From: Spirochaetae bacterium HGW-Spirochaetae-4
Lineage (GTDB): Bacteria; Spirochaetota; Spirochaetia; Sphaerochaetales; Sphaerochaetaceae
Direction of reading: 5' to 3'
DNA length: 64,000 nucleotides
Assembly: GCA_002839335.1 (NCBI GenBank)
Contig: PGXU01000012.1
Location: 1-64,000 of the forward strand
The notes beneath the pieces are model-generated. The model saw nothing but the letters and a program-made list of their open reading frames with translations, made no database searches and was not told the origin of the DNA. Each line of letters opens with the position of its first letter. The first letter of the stretch is position 1. Shown here in pieces: positions 48,457-58,330 of the stretch. The position numbers and the translations under genes were made by a program.

Positions 48457-51425
48457 AATTGAAGGACCTAAAGATATCCAAGCAGATAAATATCTATTTC
48501 GGGGCGGTCTTTTTGGTTGTGGCGATTCTGGTGGTAAACTCCTTTATGTACGTGGATGCGTTATGGAAAAACACCTCCGGCCTGTACAACAATCCCTTGG
48601 CTGTCCGACGGGCAGTTGGGGATCTCAAAGTAGATGTCCTGTTGATACACAGGGACATGCGGCAGCTGCCCTTCGAGGATAACCAACAGGAAATTGAGAA
48701 CCTCCTCGGTAATATCGAGACGTATGTAGCGGATATGGATCGGCAACTGGCTATCCTATATGACAGGTATTTGGGCCCACAAAGCGATATTGACGAAGTT
48801 TTCGAAGCTTTGACCCGCTGGGAAGCAATTCGGAATGAAACGGTTCGACTGCTACGTGCAGGGTATGTCGAGGAAGTGGAGGAAAGGGTCAAATCCAGCG
48901 GAGTTGGAGGTGCACAAACAGATCTAATTCTAAATCACCTGACAGATATCAGCGATTTCGCAATTGTCAAGGGCGACGATTTTTTTCAGACTGCCCAGGA
49001 ACACAGAAACCAAATTATGCTACAAATGATATTCCTATGCGTGGGGCTCCTTATCCTGTTGATGGTGATTGGTTTGTACCTGCGCAAGGGTATCCTTCCT
49101 CCATTGGTGAAGCTGACCAATGCAACCGAAGCAATCAATCGGGGGAGATTGGATACACGTATCCGTAGTATGTCTCCGAACGAGCTGGGTGAGCTCTCGA
49201 GGGCATTCGACGCAATGTCCGAGACTATCCAAAGGGAGATAGAAAACAAGGAAAAGGCTGCCCGTATTTCGGCAGTCATGTTTAGTCACGGAACTCTTCG
49301 TACCTTCTGCAAGGAACTATTGAAAAATCTTCTGGAAATGACCGCTTCACAAATAGGCGCAATATATTTCCTTGATGATACGAAAAGCCGTTTCGAGCGT
49401 TATGAGTCGCTCGGTGCCAATCAGGATAGTCTCAGATCCTTTTCCGTTATTGAAAGGGAAGGCGAATTCGGCGCAGTGCTTGCTTCGAAGAAAATGCAAC
49501 ATGTAACGAATATTCCCTCGGATGCCCAGGTGGTATTCCCCACTGTCAGTGGAGATTACAAGGCAAAGGAAATTGTCACGATACCGATTGCTCAAGGGGA
49601 TGAGATAATTTCTGTGATTTCGTTGGCGAGTATCAAGAGATATTCGATGGATTCAATCCAGCTGATCTCCACTTTGGTAAATGAAATAACGGCAAGCCTC
49701 AATGCGGTCATGTCTTCGCAACGGATACTCGAGTTTTCGCAAAAACTGCAAGCTACGAATGCCGAACTTGAACAGCAGGCAAGGGAATTGGAGATGCAGG
49801 CAGATGAACTCGCCGAGCAGAATGCCGAACTCGAGATGCAAAAGAAACAGCTGGATGAAGCCAGTCGGCTCAAGACAAACTTCCTATCGAATATGAGCCA
49901 TGAATTGCGCACACCGCTCAACTCGGTAATTGCCCTCTCAGGAGTACTCGGGCGTAGGCTCACCGACAAGATTCCGGCAGAGGAGCGCAGTTATCTGGAA
50001 ATAATCGAACGAAATGGAAGGAATCTTCTGACAATGATCAACGACATCCTCGATATCTCGCGAATCGAGGCAGGGCGCGAGGAAATTGAGATCACACGGT
50101 TCAACACCAACGATACGATTTCCGAAGTGGTGTCGATGATACAACCACAAGCACAGCAGCACAATATCGAGTTGCTTCACACCTCGGGTGATAGCGGTAC
50201 AACCATCGAAACCGATGTCTCCAAATTTCGGCACATTCTGCAAAACCTGGTTGGCAATGCGGTGAAGTTCACCGAGGCTGGATCGGTGGAGATTTCCTCA
50301 AAGCAAATCGACAATAGCATTGCAATATCTGTGAAGGACACCGGAATCGGTATTTCTGAAGAGTCCATTCCGCATATATTCGATGAGTTCCGGCAAGCCG
50401 ACGGTAGTACGTCCAGAAGATTCGGAGGTACCGGATTGGGTCTGGCCATTGCAAAGAAATACGCCAATCTGCTTGGAGGAATCATTACTGTGACAAGCAC
50501 TCCCGGTGTGGGTTCGGAATTCACGTTGACGCTCCCATTGCAATATATTGGTGGACAACACCGGTCGGAACAATCGGAGATCGCGACCGATACGAATGGA
50601 AGAATCCAATCCATACAACAGAATGTACAGGGTATGATGGGCAAGACAATTCTGCTGGTCGAGGACAATGAATCGGCAATCATTCAAATCAAGGATCTTG
50701 TGGAAGACTTGGGATGCCAAGTCCATGTTGCCCATGATGCGATCGAGGCGTTCGCAATCATCGATCAGACAATACCCGATGCCATGATACTCGATCTGAT
50801 GATGCCGGATGTCGATGGATTCAAAATGCTCGGGATGCTTCGCAACGCCGAACCGACCGCCCATATCCCCGTTCTGATTCTGACAGCAAAACATATCACC
50901 AAAGATGAGCTGAAATTCCTCAAACGGAATAATATCCATCAACTCATACAGAAGGGCGATGTCAAACGGTTGGAACTCCAGCATGCGGTTTCTTCCATGT
51001 TGTATCCCGAAAAGCCGAAAGACAGACAGGAGACAGGGAAATATCGAACATTCGTGGGCAAGCCTGTCGTGCTGGTGGTTGAGGACAATATGGACAATAT
51101 GACTACTGTAAAAGCACTCTTAGGGGAGAACCATATCGTGCTGGAGGCCTCGAATGCCCGCGAAGGCATGGATTTGGCAAAAGAACGGTTGCCCAACCTG
51201 ATCCTTATGGACATTGAAATGCCGGACATAAACGGTATAGAAGCTTTCAGGAAGATACGGCGAATGCCCCAGACACAACATATACCAGTTGTTGCGTTGA
51301 CTGCCAGCGTCATGAAGCATGAACGTGAGACAATCCTGTCACATGGGTTTGATGCCTTTATCGCAAAACCGATCATTGCGAGTGATTTCTTTCAAGTGAT
51401 TGACGGGGTTCTCTATGGAAAATAG
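48453..51425 (+). CDS. Hybrid sensor kinase (TM-sensor-HAMP-GAF-like-HisKA-HATPase-REC-REC)
   Basis: HAMP NRGRLDTRIRSMSPNELGELSRAFDAM; MSHELRTPLNSVIALSGVL; GTGLGLAIAKKYANLLGG; two receiver domains (ILLVEDNES..., VVLVVEDNMDN...). Confidence 0.93.
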   Translation: MKLKDLKISKQINIYFGAVFLVVAILVVNSFMYVDALWKNTSGLYNNPLAVRRAVGDLKVDVLLIHRDMRQLPFEDNQQEIENLLGNIETYVADMDRQLAILYDRYLGPQSDIDEVFEALTRWEAIRNETVRLLRAGYVEEVEERVKSSGVGGAQTDLILNHLTDISDFAIVKGDDFFQTAQEHRNQIMLQMIFLCVGLLILLMVIGLYLRKGILPPLVKLTNATEAINRGRLDTRIRSMSPNELGELSRAFDAMSETIQREIENKEKAARISAVMFSHGTLRTFCKELLKNLLEMTASQIGAIYFLDDTKSRFERYESLGANQDSLRSFSVIEREGEFGAVLASKKMQHVTNIPSDAQVVFPTVSGDYKAKEIVTIPIAQGDEIISVISLASIKRYSMDSIQLISTLVNEITASLNAVMSSQRILEFSQKLQATNAELEQQARELEMQADELAEQNAELEMQKKQLDEASRLKTNFLSNMSHELRTPLNSVIALSGVLGRRLTDKIPAEERSYLEIIERNGRNLLTMINDILDISRIEAGREEIEITRFNTNDTISEVVSMIQPQAQQHNIELLHTSGDSGTTIETDVSKFRHILQNLVGNAVKFTEAGSVEISSKQIDNSIAISVKDTGIGISEESIPHIFDEFRQADGSTSRRFGGTGLGLAIAKKYANLLGGIITVTSTPGVGSEFTLTLPLQYIGGQHRSEQSEIATDTNGRIQSIQQNVQGMMGKTILLVEDNESAIIQIKDLVEDLGCQVHVAHDAIEAFAIIDQTIPDAMILDLMMPDVDGFKMLGMLRNAEPTAHIPVLILTAKHITKDELKFLKRNNIHQLIQKGDVKRLELQHAVSSMLYPEKPKDRQETGKYRTFVGKPVVLVVEDNMDNMTTVKALLGENHIVLEASNAREGMDLAKERLPNLILMDIEMPDINGIEAFRKIRRMPQTQHIPVVALTASVMKHERETILSHGFDAFIAKPIIASDFFQVIDGVLYGK

Positions 51426-54129
51426 GAAGATCAGAATATTGGCAATCGATGACAATAGGGACAATCTGGTCACTTTGAAGGCATTGATACAGGATGAGTT
51501 TCCTGAAGCTGCGGTATCGATAGCCCAAAATGGCAGGGAAGGACTTGAACTCGCCGCTGCCGAGGATCCCGATATAATCCTGCTTGATATCATTATGCCG
51601 GCAATGGATGGATTTGAGGTTTGTACGAGGCTGAAGAGCGACCAGAAGCTGCGCGATATACCTGTTGTTTTTCTTACTGCCATCAAAGGCGATAAGGAGA
51701 GTCGCATCAAGGCATTGGAAAGTGGAGCCGAGGCATTCCTTGCCAAGCCTATTGATGAAATCGAATTGATTGCCCAGATTCGTGCCATGATGAAGATACG
51801 GGAATCCAATATCCAAAAGCGCACTGAAAAGGAGTCGCTCGCCGCATTGGTCGAGGAGAAGACCAGGGAACTGCAGGACTCGAACAGGAAGACCTTGCGA
51901 TTGTTGGAAGCGGTAAGGCGGGAACAGTCATTGATCCAGGCGATATTCGACAGTATCCCGGGATATCTGTACGTCTATGATGAGGAGGGAAAGCTCATAC
52001 GATGGAACAGGAAGCATGAGACAATGACTGGATTTTCCGCTGAAGAACTGTCCCATATGACTCTTGGGAAATGGTTCAATCAAGAAGATCTCGTCAGAGT
52101 CAATGCCGCTGTCCGTGACGTGTTCGAAAAAGGTTATGGAGAGGTGGAAGCACACCTAATTTTGAAAAACGGAAAAATGATGCTTACACGCTCGAGCGGG
52201 GCTCCCCTCGAATGGAACGGACACAAATACTTTACCGGTATCGGTGTGGACATCACGGAACAGAAGAGGATCCATGAGGCGTTCTTGGAATCCCAATCGA
52301 TTCTGAGAGCTGCTTTCGAAAACAGTCAGGCGGGCATAGCGATCGCCGATGCTCCGGATGGCAAACTCCGATATGTCAACAAGGCTGGTCTTCTCATCCG
52401 GAACAAATCGGAACAGGAGATAGTACAGGACATCGATATCCATAAGTATGCTGAAAGTTGGAGGATAATGCACCTTGATGGTACACCCTACGCGGAAGAG
52501 GATGTTCCTTTGGCAAGGGCGATTCTCAAGGGTGAGACCTGCAGCGAAGAGTTCATTATCAGACGGGACACTCTGGAGGATCGGTATGTGCTTGCGAACG
52601 CAGCTCCTATCAGAGACTCCCATAATGCTATCAAGGCCGGTATTGTGGTCTTTCTCGATATCACCGAACGCAAGATCATGGAATTGCAGCTTCAGCAAAA
52701 TATGGATGATCTGCTGGAATCACAACGGATCGCACATTTGGGAACATGGCGGATGAATTTGGAGACGAATCAGGTTGTGTGGTCGGCTGAATTGTACAAG
52801 ATGTATGGATTCGATCCATCGGAACCACCTCCACCCTACCCGGAGCATATGAAATTGTTCACACCTGAAAGTTGGAAGAAATTGTCGACAGCTCTTGAAC
52901 ACACGAGTACTACAGGACTTCCATACGAGGTTGAACTCGAGACTGTGGCTGCAGACGGCCGGCATGGGTGGATGTGGGCGCGGGGGGAGGCGGTCAAGAA
53001 TTCCAATGGCGATATCACCGAACTATGGGGAGCCGCCCAGGATATCACCGAACGCAAGAAAACCGAAAGCGAACTGTTGTATTTGAGCTATCACGACCAT
53101 CTGACGGAATTGTACAACAGGAGATTCTTCGAAGAGGAGCTGGTAAGGCTGGATACGGTTGAGAATCTCCCATTGTCTGTCATCATGTGCGATGTCAACG
53201 GTCTGAAACTGGTCAACGATTCCTTCGGGCACGATTCGGGGGATGCGCTCCTCAGGAATGCCGCAAAGACAATCGGCTGCGTCTGTAGGGAAGGAGACGT
53301 CATCGCAAGGATTGGAGGCGACGAATTTGTCGTTGTCCTACCCAAGACCTCCGCTGAGGAGACGGTTCTGATCGCAAACCGGATAAAGGAGTTGGCATCC
53401 AAGGAAAAAGTTGCCAATATCGAGTTGTCGATCTCCTATGGATACGAAACCAAGACAACTGACAAGCAATCTATACTCGAGATAGTGGCGAATGCGGAGA
53501 ACCACATGTACCGTCACAAGCTGTACGAGCGTTCAAGCATACGTAGCAAGACGATAGACCTGATCATGAACACGTTGTTCGAGAAGAGCAACCGGGAAGC
53601 GATGCATTCGAATAGGGTCAGTCGGCATTGCCAGTCGATCGCAACCAAGATGGGCTTCAACAAGGACGCGGCCAACCAGATGAAGATCGCCGGGCTCATC
53701 CATGATATCGGAAAGATTGGTGTCGATGAGAAGATATTGAACAAGCCGGGACAACTGACTATCGACGAACGGAGGGATATCGAGAGGCACCCCGAGATCG
53801 GTTGGAAAATATTGAGCTCCACCAACGAATTCTCGGAGTTGGCGCAGTTTGTGTTGAACCATCACGAGCGGTGGGATGGCAGCGGGTATCCGAACGGACT
53901 CAAGGGCGAGGCGATACAGGTCGAGGCAAGGATTATCGGTGTCGCCGACGCATATGATGCAATGACAAGCGAGCGAAGCTATAAAAAGGGTATGAGCCAG
54001 GAGGATGCGGTTATCGAACTGAAGAGGTGCTCCGGAACGCAATTCGATCCATATATAGTGAATGTGTTTGTGAGCTTGGTGTTGCCGGGCACCACCGGCC
54101 ACAAGCGGGTAAACCTTCGTCCGATATGA
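51415..54129 (+). CDS. REC-PAS-PAS-PAS-GGDEF-HD-GYP c-di-GMP signalling protein
   Basis: REC IRILAIDDNRDNL; PAS/PAC repeats; CREGDVIARIGGDEFVVVLP; HDIGKIGVDE...HHERWDGSGYPNGL. Confidence 0.93.
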   Translation: MENRKIRILAIDDNRDNLVTLKALIQDEFPEAAVSIAQNGREGLELAAAEDPDIILLDIIMPAMDGFEVCTRLKSDQKLRDIPVVFLTAIKGDKESRIKALESGAEAFLAKPIDEIELIAQIRAMMKIRESNIQKRTEKESLAALVEEKTRELQDSNRKTLRLLEAVRREQSLIQAIFDSIPGYLYVYDEEGKLIRWNRKHETMTGFSAEELSHMTLGKWFNQEDLVRVNAAVRDVFEKGYGEVEAHLILKNGKMMLTRSSGAPLEWNGHKYFTGIGVDITEQKRIHEAFLESQSILRAAFENSQAGIAIADAPDGKLRYVNKAGLLIRNKSEQEIVQDIDIHKYAESWRIMHLDGTPYAEEDVPLARAILKGETCSEEFIIRRDTLEDRYVLANAAPIRDSHNAIKAGIVVFLDITERKIMELQLQQNMDDLLESQRIAHLGTWRMNLETNQVVWSAELYKMYGFDPSEPPPPYPEHMKLFTPESWKKLSTALEHTSTTGLPYEVELETVAADGRHGWMWARGEAVKNSNGDITELWGAAQDITERKKTESELLYLSYHDHLTELYNRRFFEEELVRLDTVENLPLSVIMCDVNGLKLVNDSFGHDSGDALLRNAAKTIGCVCREGDVIARIGGDEFVVVLPKTSAEETVLIANRIKELASKEKVANIELSISYGYETKTTDKQSILEIVANAENHMYRHKLYERSSIRSKTIDLIMNTLFEKSNREAMHSNRVSRHCQSIATKMGFNKDAANQMKIAGLIHDIGKIGVDEKILNKPGQLTIDERRDIERHPEIGWKILSSTNEFSELAQFVLNHHERWDGSGYPNGLKGEAIQVEARIIGVADAYDAMTSERSYKKGMSQEDAVIELKRCSGTQFDPYIVNVFVSLVLPGTTGHKRVNLRPI

Positions 54130-54223
54130 TAAGTCTGTCTCGGTCGGTTGTTTCTTGTTTACCCTTTCGGGACCTGCATGTACTATACTATATGACAAGC
54201 TTTCTGAGACCGAAGACAAGGGG

Positions 54224-55363
54224 ATGTTGATTGTGGACAAGGCGCTGATGAAACGGATTCTCTCACTCATGGTAATCGGAATAGTCCTTTACTGGGCTTT
54301 GACCAACCATATCACTGTGCTGATCCTGAGCAGGAGAATATTTTCGGTTCTCAGTCCCCTGATTGCCGGAGGGGCGATCGCCTTCATCCTCAATGTACCG
54401 ATGCGCTCATTGGAACGTCGGGTTTTTCGTAGGGGCAAACCAGGTATTCGCCGGAGCCTCTCGATTATACTTACATACCTGTTGGTGGTCCTGGTGCTTT
54501 CGCTGGTATTGTTGATCGTAATTCCGGAACTCGTTTCTGCGATCGAAATTCTCGGGACAAGTATTCCAACCTTCCTCGACAGCTTGAGGGTCTATGGGGA
54601 TTCGCTCGCAGAACGGTATCCCGATATAGGTTTCTGGCTTTCCGAATTGGATATTTCTTGGAATACCATGAAAACCGATGTACTCGACTTTCTCAAGAAG
54701 AGTTCCTCCACATTGGTTGGTTCTACTGTCGGCCTGGCTACCAGCCTGGTCAATGGTGTGGTCAATTTCATACTGGGGTTGGTATTTTCCGTCTACATGT
54801 TGGCACGAAAGGAGCATCTCACCCGTCAAATCAAACGGTTGCTCTCCGCCTATATTTCGGAAGAACGGGTTGGAAGAATCCTGCATGCGGGAGCTCTGGT
54901 GAATTCGACATTCAGCCGCTTCGTCGCAGGGGCTTGCACGGAGGCTGTCATCCTTGGTCTGATGTTCCTGGTAACCATGTTGGTGTTCCGTTTTCCCTAT
55001 GCGGTGCTGGTCGCAGCCTTGGTTTCGGTCTCCGCGCTCATTCCTATCGTAGGAGCGTTCCTTGCGGCGCTGGTGGGCATGTTGCTCATGCTGGTTTCCG
55101 ATCCCATGCAAGCTGTCTGGTTCTTGGTCCTGTTCCTTGTGCTCCAGCAAATCGAAGGAAACCTGATCTACCCGAGGGTCGTCGGCGATTCGATAGGACT
55201 ACCCGCCCTTTGGGTCCTGGCAGCGGTAATGATCGGTGGTAGTTTGTTCGGTGTCCTGGGCATGCTCGCGGGCGTGCCGTTTGCGGCAGTTATCTACGTA
55301 TTGATACGCGAGTCGGTGACACAACGTCTGGCAAAGCGTGATGCGCAACCGGGTACCAGTTGA
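54224..55363 (+). CDS. AI-2E family (PerM) transporter
   Basis: Multi-TM; FVAGACTEAVILGLMFLVTMLVFRFPYAVLVAALVSVSALIPIVGAFLAALVGMLLML...QQIEGNLIYPRVVG. Confidence 0.88.
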   Translation: MLIVDKALMKRILSLMVIGIVLYWALTNHITVLILSRRIFSVLSPLIAGGAIAFILNVPMRSLERRVFRRGKPGIRRSLSIILTYLLVVLVLSLVLLIVIPELVSAIEILGTSIPTFLDSLRVYGDSLAERYPDIGFWLSELDISWNTMKTDVLDFLKKSSSTLVGSTVGLATSLVNGVVNFILGLVFSVYMLARKEHLTRQIKRLLSAYISEERVGRILHAGALVNSTFSRFVAGACTEAVILGLMFLVTMLVFRFPYAVLVAALVSVSALIPIVGAFLAALVGMLLMLVSDPMQAVWFLVLFLVLQQIEGNLIYPRVVGDSIGLPALWVLAAVMIGGSLFGVLGMLAGVPFAAVIYVLIRESVTQRLAKRDAQPGTS

Positions 55364-55365
55364 AC

Positions 55366-56046
55366 ATGATGGATAAGCCGAGGGAAAAAAGGCCTGTTTG
55401 GCGCACGGTTCTGAACATGACTCCGTTGGTCGCACTGGCTGTGCTCGTTACGATATTCGTTCTGAGAAACGGAGTTTCGACGATCGATGCGCTGGTCGAG
55501 AGTTTCAGTGAACATCCATGGATCACCGCAGCGGCTTTCATGGGTCTGTTCCTGCTCAAATCGATTTCCTTCGGATTGCCCTTCACATTGCTGTATATAG
55601 GAGCGGGAAATATCTTTCCCCTCGGTTGGGCCATGGTGGTCAATGTGTGCGGTATTGTGGTGAATATGCAAATTCCTTATCTTTTGGGCCGGTTCTCCGG
55701 TGGCAGCGCAGTGGAACGCCTGTTGGGCAAGTTTCCAAGCCTAGGCAAGTTCGAAGCCTACAGCAGGGATTCGGCATTGCTCTTCACCTTTATGGTGAAG
55801 TTCATCGGTAAGGTTCCACATGAAATCACCAATGCACTTTTGGGTTCTCTCAAGATTCCTTACCTGGCCTATTTGGCAGGTGGGGTGCTTGGATTGCTTC
55901 CCACTATGGTCGCCACCACGTTGGTCGGCAAGGGCCTGGATAACCCCGGCTCCCCATTGTTCATAATTTCGATAGTGGTCGTGGTCTTGCTTCTCGTGGT
56001 TTCATTCCTATTGTATCGCCGTCAAATTGATTCCAATTCACCGTGA
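55366..56046 (+). CDS. TVP38/TMEM64 (DedA-like) membrane protein
   Basis: YIGAGNIFPLGWAMVVNVCGIVVNMQIPYLLGRFSG; VKFIGKVPHEITNALLGSLKIPYLAYLAGGVLG. Confidence 0.78.
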   Translation: MMDKPREKRPVWRTVLNMTPLVALAVLVTIFVLRNGVSTIDALVESFSEHPWITAAAFMGLFLLKSISFGLPFTLLYIGAGNIFPLGWAMVVNVCGIVVNMQIPYLLGRFSGGSAVERLLGKFPSLGKFEAYSRDSALLFTFMVKFIGKVPHEITNALLGSLKIPYLAYLAGGVLGLLPTMVATTLVGKGLDNPGSPLFIISIVVVVLLLVVSFLLYRRQIDSNSP

Positions 56047-56091
56047 TTCGGACTATACTGGCATGTGGCATTGCAACTTGGAGGAATTTTC

Positions 56092-56628
56092 ATGGATTTC
56101 TTGCAAAACCTTGGTATCTGGATCTACTTTGTCATCTTTTTTGGAAAGATACTTGAAGTTACGGTTTCCACCATTCGAATGGTCCTTATCAATCGTGGTG
56201 AACGGGTCAAGGGAACCATCGTCGCATTCTTCGACAGCTTGCTGTGGTTGTTGATTACGGGAACTGTTTTGCAGGGATTTCAAGAGGACCCCCTACGGAT
56301 GGTGGTTTTCGCACTTGCATTTGCGGTCGGCAACTACATGGGATCCTGGTTCGAGGACAAGTTGGCATTCGGTCTCAGCTCGGTACAGGTGATCGTCCCC
56401 GAATCTCCCGAAAGCAAAGATTTGGCGAATTCCTTGCGGAAAGAAAATTTCGCTGTGACAGTCATGAAAGGTACCGGACGGAACGGGAATCGCGACCTGT
56501 TGCTTCTGCATCTCAAACGAAAACGGATTGCCCAGGCGGTCAGCCTCATCAATACCAAGCTTCCGGGAGCAGTTATTGTAGTCAACGACTCCAAGATTAT
56601 CAGCGGCGGATATATTTCCAGAAAGTAA
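56092..56628 (+). CDS. DUF2179/UPF0316-family membrane protein
   Basis: FGKILEVTVSTIRMVLINRGERVKGTIVAFFDSLLWLLITGTVL; GNYMGSWFEDKLAFG. Confidence 0.78.
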   Translation: MDFLQNLGIWIYFVIFFGKILEVTVSTIRMVLINRGERVKGTIVAFFDSLLWLLITGTVLQGFQEDPLRMVVFALAFAVGNYMGSWFEDKLAFGLSSVQVIVPESPESKDLANSLRKENFAVTVMKGTGRNGNRDLLLLHLKRKRIAQAVSLINTKLPGAVIVVNDSKIISGGYISRK

Positions 56629-56734
56629 TCATCATTTACCCAATCTTTACCTATCGTTCAGCTTGAGCATATGGACACGCAGTATCCTTCGGTTAGAAAC
56701 CAAACAAGAGCCGATGAGCTCGAAGGAGAACTGT

Positions 56735-57193
56735 ATGGTTACGAAGAAAAACGTATTGGTCATGGTCCTGGTGCTTCTCATGGTCGCTGCTACTGTCAGC
56801 GCCGGTGTGATGGGTAGAGGAAGTTTTGGAGCTGGTGCCGTTGTCGCGTCGACAACAGACGGTGACGATGTGACCCGTCCTATCCAACGCTGGCAGACGC
56901 TCGATGCCGAGACACTTGCCGATTGTCCCCTGTATGATGGAGAAGATTTCGATAACGAAGCTTTCCTCCTCCTCCAGGAAGAACGTGCCGCATTCCGTGA
57001 CGAAATGCAAAACAACCGGAATATCGCTGCCCGGCAGTCCTATGGCACCATGGGCATGCAAGGCCGCTATGCGGTGCAATCCGCACCAGTAATGTCGAAT
57101 CGTGGTCCAGCAAGAGGGAACCAGGGTGCAGGACGTTCGCCCATGAATCAGAACTATGGCGGAGCCTCTTTCGGTCCCGTGTGGTCCCGGTAA
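56735..57193 (+). CDS. Hypothetical secreted protein
   Basis: Signal peptide MVTKKNVLVMVLVLLMVAATVSAGV; Gly/Asn-rich C-terminus. Confidence 0.65.
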   Translation: MVTKKNVLVMVLVLLMVAATVSAGVMGRGSFGAGAVVASTTDGDDVTRPIQRWQTLDAETLADCPLYDGEDFDNEAFLLLQEERAAFRDEMQNNRNIAARQSYGTMGMQGRYAVQSAPVMSNRGPARGNQGAGRSPMNQNYGGASFGPVWSR

Positions 57194-57219
57194 GTACCCT
57201 TAGGGTATAGGAGGCTGTC

Positions 57220-57867
57220 ATGGCTAAAAGAATTCTGACAATTGCTACAATGGCGGTATTGTTGATACTTGCAATGGGTACCCTCGCGGCACAAGGTGCG
57301 GTGGAGTATATGGAGGAAAATCCCGGATCGACGACTGTCCCAAGTGGTCCAGAGACAGCTGCGACGTCTCCTGTATCCATCGATGAAGGTATCCTGCTGA
57401 TGCGGGAGGAAGAAAAGTTGGCACGCGATGTCTATCTCGCATTGTATGAGAAGTGGGGTATCAAGACGTTTGCCAATATCGCACGGAGCGAACAGCAACA
57501 CATGGATGCGGTCGCACTCTTGCTTGCGAGCAAAGGCATTGAGGATCCGGTCGCCAATGCCGAGGTCGGTGAATTCACCAATCCGAAGATCGCAGCGCTG
57601 TACGATGAGTTGGTTACCCTCGGATATACTTCCGCGCTCGATGCTTTGACTGTCGGTGCAATAATCGAGGACCTGGATATCTACGATTTGCAGGAATTGC
57701 TGGCCGAAACCGACGATGCCGATACTGTCCGTGTCTATAGCGCGCTGCTGCGCGGTTCGGAGAACCATATGCGTTCCTTCGCCGGTTTGTTGAACCGTTT
57801 TGGAAAGCCCTACGAGGCGCAATATATTTCCAATGAACGGTTGACAGAGATCTTGACCGGTCGTTGA
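57220..57867 (+). CDS. Secreted DUF2202 (ferritin-like) protein
   Basis: EEGILLMREEEKLARDVYLALYEKWGIKTFANIARSEQQHMDAVALLL...YDELVTLGYTSALDALTVGAIIEDLDIYDLQELL; signal peptide. Confidence 0.87.
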   Translation: MAKRILTIATMAVLLILAMGTLAAQGAVEYMEENPGSTTVPSGPETAATSPVSIDEGILLMREEEKLARDVYLALYEKWGIKTFANIARSEQQHMDAVALLLASKGIEDPVANAEVGEFTNPKIAALYDELVTLGYTSALDALTVGAIIEDLDIYDLQELLAETDDADTVRVYSALLRGSENHMRSFAGLLNRFGKPYEAQYISNERLTEILTGR

Positions 57868-57926
57868 CCGAACTCTTTCTACAGAAGAATTGGGGTGTTC
57901 CAAGCGAATTGCGGGGGACACCCCTT

Positions 57927-57946
57927 ACTATTGTCTTGACAATAGT
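57927..57946. promoter_or_regulatory. Palindrome overlapping promoter -35 (candidate PadR operator)
   Basis: ACTATTGTC-TT-GACAATAGT; contains TTGACA; just upstream of padR. Confidence 0.65.
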
Positions 57947-57971
57947 GTATGCCATACAGTAAGATGCGGGT

Positions 57972-58325
57972 ATGAAAGAATCTGATCAGGATGCGTTTCA
58001 AAAGAACTTTGCGAATTTAAGCCTCGAGTTGCGCAGGGGAACCTTGGTGTTGAGCGTATTGAGCCAGTTGCGCAAGCCCCAATATGGTTACTCGTTGGTT
58101 GAGGAGCTGGGAGCAAAGGGAATCCAGGCAGAACCAGGAACCTTGTACCCATTGCTCAGACGACTCGAAGCACAGCAATTGTTGGACAGCATGTGGGAAA
58201 CTTCGGGCTCCAAACCCCGCAAGTATTACGTTCTGACAGACAATGGCCGGCATATGTTGGACCTGCTCTCCCAGGAATGGCAGACGATTACCAAGCATAT
58301 GATCGGTTTGCTCAAGGAGGAGTGA
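57972..58325 (+). CDS. PadR-family transcriptional regulator
   Basis: LRRGTLVLSVLSQLRKPQYGYSLVEELGAKGIQAEPGTLYPLLRRLEAQQLLDSMWETSGSKPRKYYVLTDNGRHML. Confidence 0.93.
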   Translation: MKESDQDAFQKNFANLSLELRRGTLVLSVLSQLRKPQYGYSLVEELGAKGIQAEPGTLYPLLRRLEAQQLLDSMWETSGSKPRKYYVLTDNGRHMLDLLSQEWQTITKHMIGLLKEE

Positions 58326-58330
58326 CAAGA

